Source of the DNA: SKNW01 sp050485865
GTDB lineage: Bacteria; Gemmatimonadota; Gemmatimonadetes; Longimicrobiales; Gaopeijiaceae
NCBI GenBank assembly: GCA_050485865.1
Contig: JBJHCE010000001.1
Span: 46,788 to 110,787, forward strand
Direction: 5' to 3'
Length of the DNA stretch: 64,000 nt
Below the pieces are notes generated by a model, which worked only from the letters and a program-made list of their open reading frames with translations, was not told the DNA's origin and made no database searches. A program made the translations under genes and the position numbers. Positions 42,393-50,927 of the stretch are shown piece after piece; position 1 is the stretch's first letter; each line of letters starts with the position of its first letter.

Positions 42393-43370
42393 ATGCACCT
42401 CCTCGGCCTTCACCACCTGACCGCGGTCACCGCCCGGATCCGCGACAACCACGCCTTCTACACCCGGATCCTGGGAATGCGGCTCGTGAAGCGGAGCGTG
42501 AACCAGGACGACGTGAGCGCCTACCACCTCTTCTACGCCGATCGGGTCGGAACCCCGGGCACGGACCTGACCTTCTTCGACTGGGCCATGCCCCGGGAAC
42601 GGAGGGGGGTGGGTTCCATCGTCCGGACCGGGCTCCGGGTCCGGACCGCCGAGGTCCTCGACCGCTGGGTGGAGCGCCTTTCCGGTGCGGGGGTCGCGGT
42701 CGCCGACGGCCCGGTGGAGGAGGGGGGGCGACTCCTCCTCCCCTTCGAGGACGCGGAGGGGCAGCGCCTGGCCCTCGTGGTGGACGGCGGCGCCGGGGAT
42801 CCGCCGGAGCCGTGGGACGGAAGCCCGGTTCCGGCGGAGGACCAGCTCCGGGGCCTTGGCCCGGTGACGCTGAGCGTCCGCGACGTGGAGCCCACCGGAC
42901 GGATCCTGGAGACGGTCCTGGGAATGCGCCTGGACGGGACCCATACCGCGCCGGACTCCGCCGGAACCGGCCGGGGGGTGGAGGTGCACCGGTGGGTCAT
43001 GGGCGCCCCGGACGCAGGGGCGGGCCCCCACGCCGAGCTCCACCTGGCCGAAGAGCCTCACCTCCCCCCGGCGGGGCTCGGGGCCGGGGGCGTGCACCAC
43101 GTGGCCTTCCGGGTGCCCGACGTCGAGTACGAGGCCTGGGCCGAACGCCTCAACGACTTCCGGATCCCCAACAGCGGAAAGGTGGACCGGTACTACTTCC
43201 GGAGCCTCTACTTCAGGGAGCCCGGGGGGATCCTCTTCGAGCTCGCCTCCGACGGCCCGGGGTTCGCGGTGGACGAGAACGAGGAGACCCTCGGCGAGCA
43301 GGTGGCCCTTCCACCCTTCCTCGAGGCACGCCGCGACGAGATCGTCTCGAACCTGAGGCCCCTGGACTGA
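42393..43370 (+). CDS. VOC-superfamily ring-cleaving dioxygenase-like protein
   Basis: 325 residues with two VOC modules, like the PcpA/MhqO type. The first metal His is in MHLLGLHHLTAVTAR, the second in GVHHVAFRVPDVEYEAW, and the Glu is in GGILFELASDGPGFAVDE, so the iron triad seems complete. TPGTDLTFFDWAMP and DRYYFRSLYFREP are typical. Known members cleave hydroquinones or catechols; the substrate is not known. The ATG at 42393 (AGGAAA upstream) matches the family N-terminus. Two upstream ATGs (42315, 42339) would add unconserved residues. The SDR gene 34 bp downstream may act with it. Confidence 0.85.
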   Translation: MHLLGLHHLTAVTARIRDNHAFYTRILGMRLVKRSVNQDDVSAYHLFYADRVGTPGTDLTFFDWAMPRERRGVGSIVRTGLRVRTAEVLDRWVERLSGAGVAVADGPVEEGGRLLLPFEDAEGQRLALVVDGGAGDPPEPWDGSPVPAEDQLRGLGPVTLSVRDVEPTGRILETVLGMRLDGTHTAPDSAGTGRGVEVHRWVMGAPDAGAGPHAELHLAEEPHLPPAGLGAGGVHHVAFRVPDVEYEAWAERLNDFRIPNSGKVDRYYFRSLYFREPGGILFELASDGPGFAVDENEETLGEQVALPPFLEARRDEIVSNLRPLD

Positions 43371-43404
43371 CCCGCCCCCTTCCCCTGGATACTGGAACGC
43401 CTCG

Positions 43405-44181
43405 ATGAACCTGGAACTCGACGGAAAGGTCGCCCTCATCACGGGGGGGAGCCGCGGCATCGGACGCGGGATCGCCCTCGCCCTGGCCGACGAGGGGGCG
43501 CGGATCGTGACCTGCGCCCGGGGCGGCGAGGCCCTGGAGCAGGTGGCGACGGAGATCCGCGAACGGGGTGGTGAGGTCGAAACGCTGGCGATCGACCTTG
43601 CCGATCCCGACGCAGGTGGGCGCCTGGTGGAGGCCGCCCTTCGGCGCTTCGGCGGCGTCGACGTGGTCGTGAACAACGTCGGGGGGAACCGCAGGAAGCC
43701 CTTCGAGGAGACCACCGACCAGGACTGGCGGGAGCTCTTCGACCTGAACGTGCAGTCGGCCTTCCGCGTGACGCGGGCAGCGATCCCGGAACTCCGGGCA
43801 CGAGGGGGCGGGTCCATCGTGTTCATCGCCTCCATCTTCGGCCGGGAGGCCGGGGGGCCCGGGCTCTCGATCTACAACACGACGAAGTCGGCGATGATCA
43901 GCGCCGCACGGATCATGGCGCTCGAGCTCGCGCCGGAGGGGATCCGGGTGAACAGCGTGGCGCCGGGGTCGATCCGCTTTCCGGGCGGGAGCTGGGACCG
44001 GCGGGTCGAGGCGGATCCCGAGGGAATGGCGGCCTGGGTGGCCGACAACCTGCCGCTCGGGCGCTTCGGAACGGTGGAGGAGGTGGCGAGCGTCGTGGCC
44101 TTCCTCGCTTCGCCCCGCGCTTCCCTCGTCACCGGTACCTGCATTCCGGTGGACGGAAGCCAGGGGCACTCCCTCATCTGA
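43405..44181 (+). CDS. Short-chain dehydrogenase/reductase (FabG-like)
   Basis: 258 residues, classical SDR. The cofactor loop is TGGSRGIGRG. NNVGG and the active site Ser (VFIASIFGREAGG) with YNTTK are present. PGSIRFPGGSW follows and the C-terminal VTGTCIPVDGSQG closes the fold. The loop with Arg after Ser suggests NADPH preference (inference). The YxxxK variant with two Thr is allowed. The substrate is unknown. The last 8 bp overlap the 3' end of the convergent YjbQ-like gene. Confidence 0.9.
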   Translation: MNLELDGKVALITGGSRGIGRGIALALADEGARIVTCARGGEALEQVATEIRERGGEVETLAIDLADPDAGGRLVEAALRRFGGVDVVVNNVGGNRRKPFEETTDQDWRELFDLNVQSAFRVTRAAIPELRARGGGSIVFIASIFGREAGGPGLSIYNTTKSAMISAARIMALELAPEGIRVNSVAPGSIRFPGGSWDRRVEADPEGMAAWVADNLPLGRFGTVEEVASVVAFLASPRASLVTGTCIPVDGSQGHSLI

Positions 44182-45199
44182 AGCGGCGGATCGTCGCCAC
44201 GAGGGACCGCGCTCCCCCCGGGGCCCCTGCGCGCTGCACGAGGATCGGGCTCTGGTAGGTTCCAAGGACGATCCCCCCGCAGGTCGCGTCTCCCTGGCCG
44301 TGGCCCGGGAGGATTCCGAGGGAGACGTCGCGCTGCATCCGGAGGACCCGGGGCGCCGGGTGCGCGAGGAGGCGGCGAATGAGCCGGGGTACCCGGAGCG
44401 AACCCACCCCCACGTTCTCCAGGATTCCCGAGAGGGCCTGGCGCGCACTTGCGGCGAACCCGAGGGGGTCGGCGAGGACCCGGGGGACATCCCGCTCCAT
44501 CAGGAGGGCCTCGAACTCGTTCACCGTCACCCCGGCATCCGGGACACCGTCGTCGAGTCGGATCCGGACCCGCCCCGACTCCACTCCTTCCAAGCGGACC
44601 GACTCGGAGATCCGGTCCAGGAGCCCAAGCTCCGGGGCGTCGAGGCGGACCACCCCTGCCCCGGGGTCGACGGGGACCCGGAAGGGAATGCGCGCCACGA
44701 CCTCTTCTTCCCGGAAGCCCACGACGGTGGCCCTGCGAACCCGGTGGACCGGGCGCCCCATCCGGTTCTCGTAGACGCCGTCCAGGTCCACGAACCAGAG
44801 GGGGGCCGGGTCCCTTGCATCCACGACCGTGCAGTTCGTGAACCCGCCCCCGATGAAGGCCAGGTGGGCGTCGGCGTTCAGGGGCTCCTGCTCGCGCTGC
44901 GCCTCGGTGAGCTCCGAACGCAGGTGGAGGCGGTCATGTTCGTAGTCCGCACCCCGGGGGAAGACCCCCCCGAGGGCGTCGAGAAACCCCTGGAGGCGGG
45001 CTTCGTCACCTCCCACGCGCCGACGGAGCCTCCGGTCGAGGAAGCCGGCGGTGGTATGGTGCGAGAGGCAGACGAGGCGACGGGCGTCGCCGAGACGACC
45101 CTCCCGGCGCGCATCCACGATCCGAGGTGCCAGGTCCACCGCCTCGGGGCGACGGACCGGGTGCAGTTCGAGTTCGAGGGCGGTCACGGAGTCCTGCAT
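44174..45199 (-). CDS. Protein with two YjbQ/UPF0047-like repeats
   Basis: 341 residues. Residues about 1-165 look like one YjbQ domain: RRLVCLSHHTTAGFLD (YjbQ HTTA motif), DYEHDRLHLR and EPLNADAHLAFIGGG. Residues about 168-341 look like a second, diverged copy: RISESVRLEGVESGRVRI, VTVNEFEALLMERDVPRVL, and the C-terminal GIVLGTYQSPILVQ with GGARSLVATIRRF, which is the YjbQ C-terminal signature. In copy 2 the HTTA position reads PDAG. YjbQ has weak thiamine-phosphate-synthase-like activity in vitro but its role is unclear. ATG at 45199 was preferred over GTG at 45235. It is last in an operon with a histidine kinase and a binding protein. Confidence 0.6.
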   Translation of the reverse strand: MQDSVTALELELHPVRRPEAVDLAPRIVDARREGRLGDARRLVCLSHHTTAGFLDRRLRRRVGGDEARLQGFLDALGGVFPRGADYEHDRLHLRSELTEAQREQEPLNADAHLAFIGGGFTNCTVVDARDPAPLWFVDLDGVYENRMGRPVHRVRRATVVGFREEEVVARIPFRVPVDPGAGVVRLDAPELGLLDRISESVRLEGVESGRVRIRLDDGVPDAGVTVNEFEALLMERDVPRVLADPLGFAASARQALSGILENVGVGSLRVPRLIRRLLAHPAPRVLRMQRDVSLGILPGHGQGDATCGGIVLGTYQSPILVQRAGAPGGARSLVATIRRFR

Positions 45200-45251
45200 G
45201 GCGGCGAGAACCCGGAAGGATGCGCCGCGTTCCACGGGGGGGCGGAGCGGA

Positions 45252-47321
45252 TCACGGGGGGGTGGGGTGTCCTCCGGCCCGCCGGACGGTACGTGCGACC
45301 CGCTCCGAATACTCCTCCATGGAGAAGGGCTTGAGGATCACGGCCTCGGGTCGGGCCGCTGCCACGAGGGAGAGCTCCGGGTGGGTCATGTCACCGGTCA
45401 CGAAGAGAACGCGCCTGGCGAGTTCCGGGTTCTCGGTTTCGATCCACCGGAAGAGGTCGATCCCTGACTCTCCGGGCATTCTGACATCGGAGACGACGGC
45501 GTCGACGGGGCCGGACCGGATGAGGGCGCGGGCCTCCTCCGCCGACGCCGCCTCCACGGCCTCCACCCCGATGCGCTCGAGAATGCGCCGCTGGAGCAAC
45601 CGGACCTGCCGCTCGTCGTCGACGACCAGGACCCGGGGGCGCCGCCCATCGGCGGGCGGAAGCGGCCCCACGGCGCCCCCGGGAGCGGGCCCCCGGGGTG
45701 CCGCGGACGGATCCTCCGCTTCGTCCGCGGCCCGGGCTACCGGAAGCCTCAGGGTCACCCGGGCGCCTCCTTCGGGCCGGTTCGAGGCCTCGACCGAGCC
45801 CCCGAAGCGGTGAACGAAGAGGTGGACCAGGGCGAGCCCGAGCCCCGTTCCCCGACCGGGTGCCTTCGTCGTGTAGAAGGGTTCGAACACCCGGTCCACC
45901 GTCTCGAAGCCCCCGCCCTCGTCGTCGAAGTGGAGGATGACGACGCCGGCGGGCTCGGCGTCGTCCACCCGGCCGTGCACCCGAAGCACCCCCCGGCCCC
46001 CGGGAGCCATGGCGTCGAGGGCGTTCCCCACGAGGTTCAGGAAGACGGTCTTGAGGAGCTCCGGGTCCGCCATTACCGGGGCTTCGGGCACGCCGGAAGT
46101 GTCGAGGGTGAGCCCGGCCCGGGCGAACGCCGGTGCGCGCATCTCGGCAATGGAGGCCATCGTGGCGCGGAGCGGAACCGACCCGGGGGCCCGGTCGGGG
46201 CGCCGGGAGAACTGGAGGAAGCTCCGGATGAGTGCCCCGGCCCGGCGGGCCTCGCCCATGAGGGGAGCAAGGTAGAGCTCCTCGAGTTCCCCCGGGGAAG
46301 GAGGGTCGCCCTCCCGGAGCCGGTTTTCCAGCAGTTCCCCGAACCCGATCACCGATGCGAGGGGGTTGTTCAGCTCATGGGCGAGCCCCGCCGACATGCG
46401 GCCGAGGGCGGCGAGCTTCTCCGCCTGGATCAGCTCTCCCTGGGTACGGCGGACCTCGTCGAGGGCGCCGGCCAGCTCCTCGTTCCTGGACTGGAGCCGG
46501 AGCCGGGCCTCCTCCAGGCGGACGGCCATTTCATTGAACCCCGAGGCCACCGCCTCGAACTCCGGGTCCCGACCCGGGGCGACCCGTACGGTCAGGTCCC
46601 CGCCGGCCATCCGCTCCGACGCCACGAGGAGGTCCTCGAGGGGGCGGGCGAAGCGGCGGCGGGCCCAGACGGTCAGGCCGGTGACACCTACCACGAAGAG
46701 CACCATCAGGAGCAGCCGGCTCCACAGCACTGCCTGGAAGGTCCGGGCCTGTTCCTCCTCGAGCGCCTGCAGCTCTCCGGAACGGAGGACGAGGAAGGCG
46801 TCGAGTTCCCCGAGAAAGGCAAGCATCTGTGCGCTCGCCTGGGTCCGCGCCTCCGCTGCCCTGGCCTCGTCGCCAAGGACGAGGAAGCGGGCCCCCTGGG
46901 CCGCCGCGACTTCGACGCGCTGGTGCGCCTCCCGAAGCCGTTCGAGGACGAGGCGCTCCTCGATCGCGAGGGGACGGTCGAGGAAGGCACGGATCTGTCG
47001 GTGGACCTCCCGCCCCGCCCGCTCGAACGCAGCCGGGTCCCCCTCGGGTCCGCCCACGAGCTCCGGCGCGGTAACGCTCAGGAGCTGGCGCAGGACCGCC
47101 TGTGCCATCTGGTCGGCAATGCGCTGTTCCTCCGCCAGGGCCCGCACGCCCGCGGCGAGCCGCCGTTCCGCTCCGCGCTGAAGGAGGGTCAGGACCGTGG
47201 AACCCGTCACGACGCCGAGCGCCAGAAGGATCCCCCAGGCGAGGAACCGGGTGCGCAGCGAGAGGCGTCGCCTTCGGCCTCCGGCCAAGGGATCCGGCCG
47301 TCCGGGCTCCTCCCCGATCAC
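45252..47321 (-). CDS. Hybrid sensor histidine kinase with C-terminal receiver domain
   Basis: 689 residues. Membrane segment 1 is at about 27-47. A helical extracytoplasmic part follows (about 48-197, four-helix-bundle-like), then membrane segment 2 (about 200-220), HAMP (about 222-275) and a coiled coil. The phospho-acceptor His315 is in SAGLAHELNNPLASVIGFGE. The ATPase motifs are VFLNLVGNALDAM, DDEGGGF and GTGLGLALVHLFV. A Pro/Ala linker leads to a receiver (RVLVVDDERQVRLL, phospho-Asp in VSDVRMPGESGIDLF). There is no DNA-binding output. The GTG start overlaps the stop of the binding-protein gene, implying joint sensing. The output partner is not in the window. Confidence 0.92.
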   Translation of the reverse strand: MIGEEPGRPDPLAGGRRRRLSLRTRFLAWGILLALGVVTGSTVLTLLQRGAERRLAAGVRALAEEQRIADQMAQAVLRQLLSVTAPELVGGPEGDPAAFERAGREVHRQIRAFLDRPLAIEERLVLERLREAHQRVEVAAAQGARFLVLGDEARAAEARTQASAQMLAFLGELDAFLVLRSGELQALEEEQARTFQAVLWSRLLLMVLFVVGVTGLTVWARRRFARPLEDLLVASERMAGGDLTVRVAPGRDPEFEAVASGFNEMAVRLEEARLRLQSRNEELAGALDEVRRTQGELIQAEKLAALGRMSAGLAHELNNPLASVIGFGELLENRLREGDPPSPGELEELYLAPLMGEARRAGALIRSFLQFSRRPDRAPGSVPLRATMASIAEMRAPAFARAGLTLDTSGVPEAPVMADPELLKTVFLNLVGNALDAMAPGGRGVLRVHGRVDDAEPAGVVILHFDDEGGGFETVDRVFEPFYTTKAPGRGTGLGLALVHLFVHRFGGSVEASNRPEGGARVTLRLPVARAADEAEDPSAAPRGPAPGGAVGPLPPADGRRPRVLVVDDERQVRLLQRRILERIGVEAVEAASAEEARALIRSGPVDAVVSDVRMPGESGIDLFRWIETENPELARRVLFVTGDMTHPELSLVAAARPEAVILKPFSMEEYSERVARTVRRAGGHPTPP

Positions 47322-48460
47322 CGGACGACGGCTCCCCGCTCGATCGTGAGCACGATGTACTCCCGCTTCGCGTTCCCGTCTGCGTCGAAGAGCGTGGCCC
47401 CACCGAGCAGGGATCCGAAGACCGGATCGTCCGGCTCGAGGGAGCGGAGCCAGCCGGCGAGTTCGGCACCCGAGCGAGCGCCACGGGCGATCCCCTCGAC
47501 GAGAAGGCGGGCCGCGTCGTAGGTGAGGACCTCCGTCGCTCGGGCTTCCCTTCCATCCAGGACCTTCCGGAACCGTTCACGGAACCGGTCCAGCTCGGGG
47601 GTGCCCTCGGCGGAAACGAACTCGATCCACCGCACCCCGTTCCACTCCGGGCCCGGGGGCCAGGACTCCGTGCCCATGGCGAGTCCCACCCCGTCGGGGC
47701 CGATGACGGGGATCGGGCCCAGCCGGTCACGGAGGGCGGGAAGGAGGTCGGCGAGGACCGGGGCACGACCGAGGAACCCCACGGCCCGGGCGTCCGAGCG
47801 GGCAAGGAGCTCCACCGTGGCCTCCACGTCGATGGGGGCCACCGAACCATCGGCGTGGGGAAGGTCCAGGGCCACATCCACCCCAACCCGTGCCAGGGCA
47901 GGGAGCACCGCCGCGCGAAGCCCGCGGCCATAGTCGTCGTTCACGTACAGGATCGCCACCCGGCCCCGGGATCCGGCGGCGTCGACCAGGAGCGACGACA
48001 AGGTCGGCCCCTGCTCCTCGTCGTTCGGTACCATGCTGAAGCTGAGCGGGCCGGCCCGGGTGTACGCCGGCGCACTCGAGGTGGGCGCGAGCTGAAGAAT
48101 CCCCGCCTCGTTGTAGAGGGGTGCCGCGACGAGGCTCGCGGAGCTTCCCGCGTGCCCGATCACCGCCACGAGCCCCGGACGGGCCACGAGGTCCCCGGCC
48201 ACCGCGAGGGCTGCCGCCGCCTGGTTCGTGGCCTCGGTCACGAAGACCGTGTCGACCCGAAGCCCGGGGTGGGCGGCGAGCCCGTCCTCGATCCCGAGTG
48301 CGGCGGCAGCCACGAAGCTTCGACCCGCCGCCACGGCGATCTCCGGAGGGGGGGGCGCACCTTCGCATCCCAGGAGGAGGCCCGACACGAGGACAAGCCA
48401 GGCGGGCCGCCACCCCTGTCCGGGGCGACACGAAGAGGCGGAGGCCGGGGCGGAAGACAT
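47318..48460 (-). CDS. Periplasmic binding lipoprotein (Leu/Ile/Val-binding-like)
   Basis: 380 residues. The lipoprotein signal WLVLVSGLLLGC gives Cys near residue 32. The rest matches type-1 periplasmic binding folds of branched-chain amino acid ABC systems: VAVIGHAGSSASLVAAPLYN, ILQLAPTSSAPAYT, RVAILYVNDDYGRGLRAAVL and IPVIGPDGVG. No permease or ATPase gene is nearby; instead the stop overlaps the histidine-kinase start (GTGA). It is therefore probably a ligand sensor for the kinase. ATG at 48460 was chosen; GTG at 48481 is possible. A TACCTT element at 48511-48516 (minus) is a weak -10 candidate. Confidence 0.85.
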   Translation of the reverse strand: MSSAPASASSCRPGQGWRPAWLVLVSGLLLGCEGAPPPPEIAVAAGRSFVAAAALGIEDGLAAHPGLRVDTVFVTEATNQAAAALAVAGDLVARPGLVAVIGHAGSSASLVAAPLYNEAGILQLAPTSSAPAYTRAGPLSFSMVPNDEEQGPTLSSLLVDAAGSRGRVAILYVNDDYGRGLRAAVLPALARVGVDVALDLPHADGSVAPIDVEATVELLARSDARAVGFLGRAPVLADLLPALRDRLGPIPVIGPDGVGLAMGTESWPPGPEWNGVRWIEFVSAEGTPELDRFRERFRKVLDGREARATEVLTYDAARLLVEGIARGARSGAELAGWLRSLEPDDPVFGSLLGGATLFDADGNAKREYIVLTIERGAVVR

Positions 48461-48574
48461 GGGAGGGGGAGGGGACCGCACGGTGCTCGGGAATCCTGAA
48501 CTCGCGCCGCAAGGTAACCGGAAGTGGGGAGGGGGGCCATTGACATTCCGCTCGCCCTCCGAAGAGCTTGCACC

Positions 48575-50278
48575 ATGGCCTCATTCCGGCGGTTCCGACG
48601 GCGGATCCGGGGGTGGCTCGGCGCCCGGATCCATCCCCGGATTCCCTTCGTTCATCACGTCGACTACCGGCGCGGTCTCACCGGGGTCCCCATGGACGCG
48701 CTCCGGGGCGAGCGGGTCCTTTCCTGGCTCGTCGACGAGGGATGGATTCGCCCCCGGGCCCTGGTGGAACCCAGGCCGGCCTCCCTGGAGAACCTCCAGA
48801 GAGTGCATCCCGCCGAGTACCTTCGCACACTGGAGGACCCTGCGGAGGTGGGCCGGATCATGGGCCTTCCGCTCACCCCGGAGGAGGCCCGGGCCGCACT
48901 GGCGGTGCAGCGCCTCGCCGCCGGGGGGACGATCCAGGCGACCCGCCTGGCCCTTCGTTCCCGGGGGGTCGCCTTTCACCTGGGGGGCGGATTCCACCAC
49001 GCCTCCCCGACCCGGGGCACCGGCTTCTGTCTCCTGAACGACGTGGCGGTGGCGGTGGCACGCCTCCGGGCCCGGGGCTACGCGGCGCCGGTCCTGGTCG
49101 TGGACCTGGACCTCCACGACGGAAACGGGACCCGGAGGGCCTTCGAAGGCGATGCCTCGGTGTACACCTACTCGCTCCACAATGCCCACTGGGAGGAGCC
49201 GGAGGCCGTCGCCGACACCTCCATCGCCTTCGGTTCCGGGATCGAGGATCGGGCGTACCTGGCGCTCCTCCGCGAGACCCTCCCCCCGGTCTTCGAGGCC
49301 CACCGGCCGGAACTCGTCGTCTACGTGGCCGGCGTGGACCCTGCGGCCGAAGACGCCTACGGCGACGGGCGCATGACGGCCCCGGGGCTCCTCGAGCGGG
49401 ACCGGACCGTGGCCGGACTCGCCCGGGAGGCCGGGGCGGCGATGGCGGTGGTACTCGCCGGCGGGTACGGAGGGTCGGCATGGCGCCCCACCGCCCGGTT
49501 CGCTGCATGGCTCCTCACCGGACGTATCGAGGAGCCCCCGGACGAAGTCCGTGCGGCGCTGGACCGGGCCGAGCTCGACCGGGGCCGGGCGCCGGCGGTC
49601 CCGGGTGGGAGGGAGCCGGCGGGGACGGGAGCCCGGGATCCCTTCGCCTGGTCCCTGGGTCCAGCCGACCTCGCGGCCCTCGGGGGGGTGGAGGGGAACG
49701 AGCCTCTCCTCCTGGGTCGATGGAGCCGGGGACGCGTGGAGCGGGAGCTCGAGCGCTTCGGGATCCTGGCCCAGGTCCGGAACCGCGGGTACCCGGACCC
49801 GCTCGTGGAGCTTCGCGCCTCCACCGGGCTCGGCCCCGTGGTCCGGGTGTGGGGAGAGCCCGGGCGTCGGCATCTCCTGGTCGAACTTCGGGTCGAGCCC
49901 GACCGGACGAGCCTTCCGGGTCACTCCCTTCTCCGGGTGGAGTGGCTCCTCCTCCAGGACCCGAAGGGGACCTTCACCGCACGCCGCCCCCCCCTGCCGG
50001 GGCAGGAGTACCCGGGGCTCGGGTGCCTCGCCGACGTGGTGGCCTTCCTGGTCACCCTCTGCCGGGAGGTGGAGTTCGACGGGATCCTCTTTCGCACCGG
50101 TCACCGGCACATGGGGCGGCTCGCGCGGCGCCATGCACGGTTTCTCACCCCTGAGGATGCACGGCGGTTCGAGGACCCGGAGGAGCAGGAGGAGTTCTCC
50201 ATGGTCATTCCGGTGGGCGAGGCCCCCGGTGGGACGGGGGAGACACCGCCAGCGCCCGCAGGTACATTGGAGCCATGA
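48575..50278 (+). CDS. HDAC-superfamily deacetylase fused to an unnamed C-terminal domain
   Basis: 567 residues. Residues about 20-310 form an arginase/deacetylase fold: GGGFHHASPTRGTGFCLLND (His-His pair near 140), VVDLDLHDGNGTRRAF (zinc Asp and His near 178), GVDPAAEDAYG (zinc Asp) and LAGGYGGSAW. The zinc site is intact. Residues about 340-567 are a separate region I cannot name (RNRGYPDPLVELRAS, LRVEWLLLQDPKGTF, LPGQEYPGLGCLADV). Bacterial members deacetylate acetyl-lysine, polyamines or similar amides. ATG at 48575 lacks a strong ribosome binding site. The stop overlaps the dsbB-like start by 4 bp. Confidence 0.85.
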   Translation: MASFRRFRRRIRGWLGARIHPRIPFVHHVDYRRGLTGVPMDALRGERVLSWLVDEGWIRPRALVEPRPASLENLQRVHPAEYLRTLEDPAEVGRIMGLPLTPEEARAALAVQRLAAGGTIQATRLALRSRGVAFHLGGGFHHASPTRGTGFCLLNDVAVAVARLRARGYAAPVLVVDLDLHDGNGTRRAFEGDASVYTYSLHNAHWEEPEAVADTSIAFGSGIEDRAYLALLRETLPPVFEAHRPELVVYVAGVDPAAEDAYGDGRMTAPGLLERDRTVAGLAREAGAAMAVVLAGGYGGSAWRPTARFAAWLLTGRIEEPPDEVRAALDRAELDRGRAPAVPGGREPAGTGARDPFAWSLGPADLAALGGVEGNEPLLLGRWSRGRVERELERFGILAQVRNRGYPDPLVELRASTGLGPVVRVWGEPGRRHLLVELRVEPDRTSLPGHSLLRVEWLLLQDPKGTFTARRPPLPGQEYPGLGCLADVVAFLVTLCREVEFDGILFRTGHRHMGRLARRHARFLTPEDARRFEDPEEQEEFSMVIPVGEAPGGTGETPPAPAGTLEP

Positions 50279-50856
50279 ATTTCGTCGCCATCACCCAGTC
50301 GCTGGCCACCCTGGCCCTCCTCTCCGGGGCGGCGGGAATCGTGCTCCTCGTGCTCCTCGCGATCCCGGCCTCCCGGAGCGGGCTTTCCCGGCGGATCTCG
50401 GGAAGCGAAGGGACGCTCGTGGGCTTCGCCGCCGGAGTGGCGTTCGTGGCCTCGGCGGGAAGCCTCTACTACTCGGAGGTGGTGGGCTTCGTCCCCTGCG
50501 TCCTCTGCTGGTACCAGCGGATCGCCATGTATCCCCTGGTACCCGTCCTCGCCGTGGGGACGCTTCGGAAGGACCGGAACGCCTGGGCATACGGAACCCC
50601 TCTCGCGGTGATCGGCCTTCTCATTGCCCTCTACCACGTGATGATCCAGTTCCGCCCGGCCCTGGACGTGGGTGCCTGCGGAACCGGGGTTCCGTGCACG
50701 GCGCGCTACCTGGCCGTCTTCGGCTTCGTCTCGATCCCGGTCATGGCCTCGGGCGGGTTCCTCCTGATCCTGGGGCTCCTTCTTGCCGCCCGGGCCGGGT
50801 ACCGGGAGGGCGCACGAGCTGACGCCCCCATGGAGGAAGCCGCACCCCCGGCCTGA
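50275..50856 (+). CDS. Disulfide bond formation protein B (DsbB/BdbC-like)
   Basis: 193 residues with four to five membrane segments. The first redox pair is in FVPCVLCWYQRIAMYP (CxxC, canonical DsbB motif). The second pair is in GACGTGVPCTARY, as expected for quinone-linked oxidation of a DsbA partner. It starts with ATG overlapping the deacetylase stop. A TACATT element lies 6 nt before the ATG, so an internal leaderless promoter is conceivable but unproven. The C-terminal tail is Ala/Pro-rich. No dsbA is in the window. Confidence 0.9.
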   Translation: MNFVAITQSLATLALLSGAAGIVLLVLLAIPASRSGLSRRISGSEGTLVGFAAGVAFVASAGSLYYSEVVGFVPCVLCWYQRIAMYPLVPVLAVGTLRKDRNAWAYGTPLAVIGLLIALYHVMIQFRPALDVGACGTGVPCTARYLAVFGFVSIPVMASGGFLLILGLLLAARAGYREGARADAPMEEAAPPA

Positions 50857-50927
50857 CCGGGCCGGCCGGGGACGCGGGCCTCCGCCACGGGGGCGCCGCA
50901 GGAGGGACGGGCAGGGCCCGCTCCGGG

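Noticed and set aside
48540..48574. Perfect TTGACA just before the HDAC-like gene as its promoter
   Set aside because: At the right distance there is only AGAGCT, and transcription would start at or after the ATG. Left unannotated.
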